Origin: JALZEG01 sp046263255
GTDB taxonomy: Bacteria; Actinomycetota; CADDZG01; WHSQ01
Reading direction: 5' to 3'
DNA: 64,000 nucleotides
Assembly: GCA_046263255.1 (NCBI GenBank)
Contig: JBHELD010000033.1
Span: 62,001-126,000, forward strand
The notes beneath the pieces are model-generated. The model saw only the letters and a program-made list of their open reading frames with translations, had not been told where the DNA came from and made no database searches. Below are positions 61,544-64,000 of the stretch, one piece after another. The position numbers and the translations under genes were made by a program. Each line of letters opens with the position of its first letter. The stretch's first letter is position 1.

Positions 61544-63184
61544 CTAGTGCTCGTGCGCCTCGGCGGGATGCGGCCCGTGCTCCCTGGCGCCGTGTCCACT
61601 CATCCCGAGGTGACCCAGGTCCAGGCGCTGCCCTCGCCGTAGCACCACCGGCACCTTCACGACGGCGCCGGTCGCGTCCTTGACCGTCAGCGTGTACGCG
61701 GTCGTCTTCTCGGACCAGGGGCTCGTGCTGGGGCCGACGTGCCACTCGAAGCGTCCGTTCGCCCTGGTGGTGATCTGGATCTTGTCGGTGACGAACTCCT
61801 TGCCGACCGGGTTCCCCGGCGACAGAGGCGTCTTGTTGACGCGCGTCAGCGTCAGCTTCGCGGGGCCGTCGGCGATGTGGCCGGTCAGGACCGAGTGGTA
61901 CTTCGGGTTCGCCGCGGCCTCGAGCATGACCGTGAACGCCTTGCTCGCCTCGTCGTGGTGCTCGGCGACGAAGTTCGCGTACGGCGGGTGAAAGCCCTGG
62001 GTGCCGTGCTCGATGGTGTAGCCGAACGCTCCCATGACGGCGTAGGCCCAGTCGTCGGTCGTGCCGGTCGTCGGGTAGCCGACCGTTCCGTTGTTCTGAT
62101 AGCCGAGGACGTCGGCCATCTTCTGGCCGAGCGCCTTCAGAGCGACGTCCTCGGGCGCCTTGCCCCCGCCGGCCCGCAGCACGGTCGACTGATAGGTGTG
62201 GTTCGTGATCACGCCCGTCACGTTGCGGCCGAGGATGATGTCCCGGACGTTGCGCGTCTCGGGCTCGGAGAAGGGGGCGTCCCCGCGGTAGGTCTGGTCG
62301 ACTACGAGGCCGGAGGACCCGCCGTGGCTGTCGCCCCACTCGTAGGAGTAGTTGCGGTTGGGGTCGACGCCGTACGCGTCGGGGTTCTTCTGCGCGACCG
62401 GCACGGTGACGCCGGTGAACGACCGCCGGTTCTTGCGCCAGTACCCCTCGAAGCCGTTCCCGCTCGCCGTGGCGCTGGTCGCGTTGGAGACCGTCTGGTG
62501 GGCGGACAGGACGGACTCTCGGGAGTAGTCGAACCCGTCGACGTTCACGATCGGCACGACGATGACGCGCGCCTTTCTCAGCAGGCTCGTGATCTGCGGG
62601 TTCTTGCCGAACTGCTCCGCGAGGTAGTGGGCGTAGATCATCGTGAACTCCGACGCCGGCCACTCACGCGCGTGGTGCAGCGCGTCGAGGTAGAAGATCG
62701 GCCGGCCGTCGACCGCCTCGACGTCCGCCGCGATCTCGAGGCCGTACACCGTCCGTCCCTCGAGCGACGGCCGCTTCATCTCGAACAGCTTCACGAGCGA
62801 CTTGTTGTCGTCCGCGAGCTGCTTCATCTCGGCGTTGTAGTCGCCGAGCCGCCGGTAGTCCGTCCGGTCCGGGCCGGGAAGCGACGCGAGCGGCTTCGGT
62901 CCCGCCGCCAGCGCGCGGTCGCGAGCCACCACGTCCTCGACCACGACCTCGTACTCGAGACCGAGCGCGTCGAGCTCGGCAAGGTCCCCGGGCCACAAGA
63001 GCAGCTCGATCTCGTTCGGTCCGTGGTTGTGGGTCTCGTCGAAGTGGCTCATGAGGTAGCCCGCCTCGGCAGGAGACTCCACGCGGACGCGGACGAGCGA
63101 CAGGACGGACGCATCCGTCCGCCCCAGCGGGGCGAGGGCGGCGATCAGCAGGGAGGCAAGCGCGGCAATCAGTATTTTTCTCAT
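61544..63184 (-). CDS. Secreted zinc carboxypeptidase (M14) with His-rich C-terminus
   Basis: 546 residues: signal peptide (ILIAALASLLIAALAPLG), an N-terminal prodomain-like region to about 125, then M14 catalytic domain: ALHHAREWPASE (His and Glu zinc ligands with Arg), DPNRNYSYEWG, TNHTYQST (third His) and YTIEHGTQGFHPPY (region of the catalytic Glu). A C-terminal beta domain follows. The last 24 residues are His-rich (GHLGMSGHG, HGPHPAEAHEH). ATG 63184 is chosen at the signal peptide, 26 codons into the open frame. Confidence 0.9.
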   Translation of the reverse strand: MRKILIAALASLLIAALAPLGRTDASVLSLVRVRVESPAEAGYLMSHFDETHNHGPNEIELLLWPGDLAELDALGLEYEVVVEDVVARDRALAAGPKPLASLPGPDRTDYRRLGDYNAEMKQLADDNKSLVKLFEMKRPSLEGRTVYGLEIAADVEAVDGRPIFYLDALHHAREWPASEFTMIYAHYLAEQFGKNPQITSLLRKARVIVVPIVNVDGFDYSRESVLSAHQTVSNATSATASGNGFEGYWRKNRRSFTGVTVPVAQKNPDAYGVDPNRNYSYEWGDSHGGSSGLVVDQTYRGDAPFSEPETRNVRDIILGRNVTGVITNHTYQSTVLRAGGGKAPEDVALKALGQKMADVLGYQNNGTVGYPTTGTTDDWAYAVMGAFGYTIEHGTQGFHPPYANFVAEHHDEASKAFTVMLEAAANPKYHSVLTGHIADGPAKLTLTRVNKTPLSPGNPVGKEFVTDKIQITTRANGRFEWHVGPSTSPWSEKTTAYTLTVKDATGAVVKVPVVLRRGQRLDLGHLGMSGHGAREHGPHPAEAHEH

Positions 63185-63330
63185 GCCCCGAGGTTCGCCG
63201 CGGCCCCCGCACTTCCTCCCGGCGCGGTCCCGCACCGCCCGGCTCCCCAGAGGACCGATCAAACCTGTGCAAGCTTCCTTCTACTACTGCGGTAGTTGCC
63301 GCGCAGGCCGCGCCGTCAGCGGCCGCGGGG

Positions 63331-64000
63331 TCAGCCGGAACCGCGCTTCGCCGCCTTGTGGCGGTACATGGCCGCGTCCGCAGACGCGACGAGCTCCTCG
63401 ATGGAGCAGGGGGCCGCGGGGTCGAAGCGGGCCAGCCCGACGCTGAGCGAGAGCTCGTAGGCGCGCCCCGCCGTCTCGTTGTGTGCGCGCACCGCGGCCT
63501 CGATGCGGGCGATCGCGCGCCGGTCCTGCTCCTCCGTCCCGCCGGACAGCAGGACGCAGAACTCGTCGCCTCCGATCCGAGCGATGAAGTCGCTCTCGCG
63601 GAGGTTCGCCTCGAGGACCTGCGCGACGTCGATCAGCGCGCGATCGCCTTCCGCGTGTCCGAAGGAGTCGTTGATCGACTTCATGTGGTCGAGGTCGATG
63701 TAGACGAGCGACAGCGGACGCTCCGACCGGAGCGAGAGCTTCATCAACGCGTCGGTCACGTGAAGGAGGCCCCGGCGGTTGTGGAGCCCGGTCAGGTCGT
63801 CGCGCAGGGCCTTCTCCTGCGCCTGCTGCTCCTTCTGCTGGAGCGCGCGCTCCGCTCGCTTGCGCCGGGTGATGTCGGTGAACGCGGCGATGGCGTACTG
63901 GATCCCCTCCTCGGCGTCGTAGACGGGGGTCCCCCACACCTGCAGCGAGATCGTCCCCTCGGGGCGCCGGATCTCGATGTCGTCCACGACGCAGGACTCG
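63331..64000 (-). CDS. Diguanylate cyclase with PAS sensor, 5' end cut by window edge
   Basis: C-terminal about 223 residues. PAS-type sensor tail (RRPEGTISLQVWGTPVYDAEEG ... FTDITRRKRAERAL), a coiled linker, then a GGDEF domain: ALRDDLTGLHNRRGL, YIDLDHMKSINDSFGH, ARIGGDEFCVLLSGG (active GGDEF signature), with RESD upstream as an RxxD inhibitory site. It would make c-di-GMP in response to a PAS signal. The N-terminus lies outside the window. It is the gene upstream of the M14 carboxypeptidase on the same strand with 146 bp between. Confidence 0.92.
   Translation of the reverse strand, partial: ESCVVDDIEIRRPEGTISLQVWGTPVYDAEEGIQYAIAAFTDITRRKRAERALQQKEQQAQEKALRDDLTGLHNRRGLLHVTDALMKLSLRSERPLSLVYIDLDHMKSINDSFGHAEGDRALIDVAQVLEANLRESDFIARIGGDEFCVLLSGGTEEQDRRAIARIEAAVRAHNETAGRAYELSLSVGLARFDPAAPCSIEELVASADAAMYRHKAAKRGSG

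Noticed and set aside
51247..63300. Shared GTAGTAG-containing segment near 51255 and 63290 (minus strand) as a common operator
   Set aside because: At 51255 it probably lies within coding sequence (Val-Val-Val) and the match is short; not enough for an operator call.

Overview
The window is very GC-rich, with many GTG starts (some TTG) and tightly packed genes, and reads as an Actinomycetota chromosome. The supporting genes are a mycothiol-type DinB/maleylpyruvate-isomerase protein, a DEDD exonuclease-UvrC fusion behind an actinobacterial-type LexA box, an RNase HI next to a coiled-coil zinc-ribbon protein, stand-alone LigC and PrimPol NHEJ-type proteins, and the GlgE pathway. A deep-branching or uncultured lineage is possible, but that is inference. 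No insertion sequence, prophage, CRISPR array or tRNA was seen. Several single genes have a TANNNT-like -10 hexamer 6-7 nt before the start codon and no Shine-Dalgarno, so leaderless mRNAs are likely.

Layout. 1-9.4 kb: an AMP-binding ligase cut by the edge, a Ste24-like protease, a small Cys protein, then a GTGA-coupled operon (GAF-SpoIIE phosphatase, zinc ribbon, CoA-transferase, NYN protein), the SOS-type exonuclease-UvrC fusion and an exported protein. 9.5-15 kb: M20 peptidase, trpD and an MFS transporter; a small membrane protein; RidA; a TolB-like exported protein. 15.2-15.6 kb: the RNase P RNA gene on the minus strand.

15.4-20.9 kb (minus strand) is the most striking locus. A compact cobalamin riboswitch controls an exported alpha/alpha-toroid protein, a membrane-anchored DUF4430 (transcobalamin C-domain-like) protein, EcfT, a fused double EcfA and an EcfS. 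The two exported proteins match the two halves of animal intrinsic factor/transcobalamin, which suggests a surface B12-capture module feeding an ECF importer. The ecfS frame runs without a stop into rnpB. 20.9-24.8 kb: a membrane protein, RNase HI, the zinc-ribbon protein, an ECF sigma/anti-sigma pair and a DinB-like enzyme.

25-46 kb is a storage-glucan and trehalose region: glgX-treY-treZ, then glgP divergent from glgE-treS-mak-glgB-GH57. It holds both the TreYZ and TreS/Mak/GlgE routes, so carbon can move between glycogen, trehalose and maltose-1-phosphate. Between the two blocks (31.7-34.4 kb) is an island of small secreted Cys-containing proteins in two paralogous families, plus a cupredoxin. 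A 32-bp tandem repeat lies in the glgP-glgE divergent promoter region.

46-64 kb: two tandem LVIVD propeller proteins, a large propeller-VWA surface protein, LigC, an RTX-type repeat protein, a LigD-type polymerase domain and a YczE-like membrane protein. A 103-104 bp tandem array holding seven GATCGCTTGCGATC palindromes follows. Then come an ABC-FtsX-exported phosphoesterase operon coupled by GTGA overlaps, an M14 carboxypeptidase with a His-rich tail, and a PAS-GGDEF cyclase cut by the right edge.
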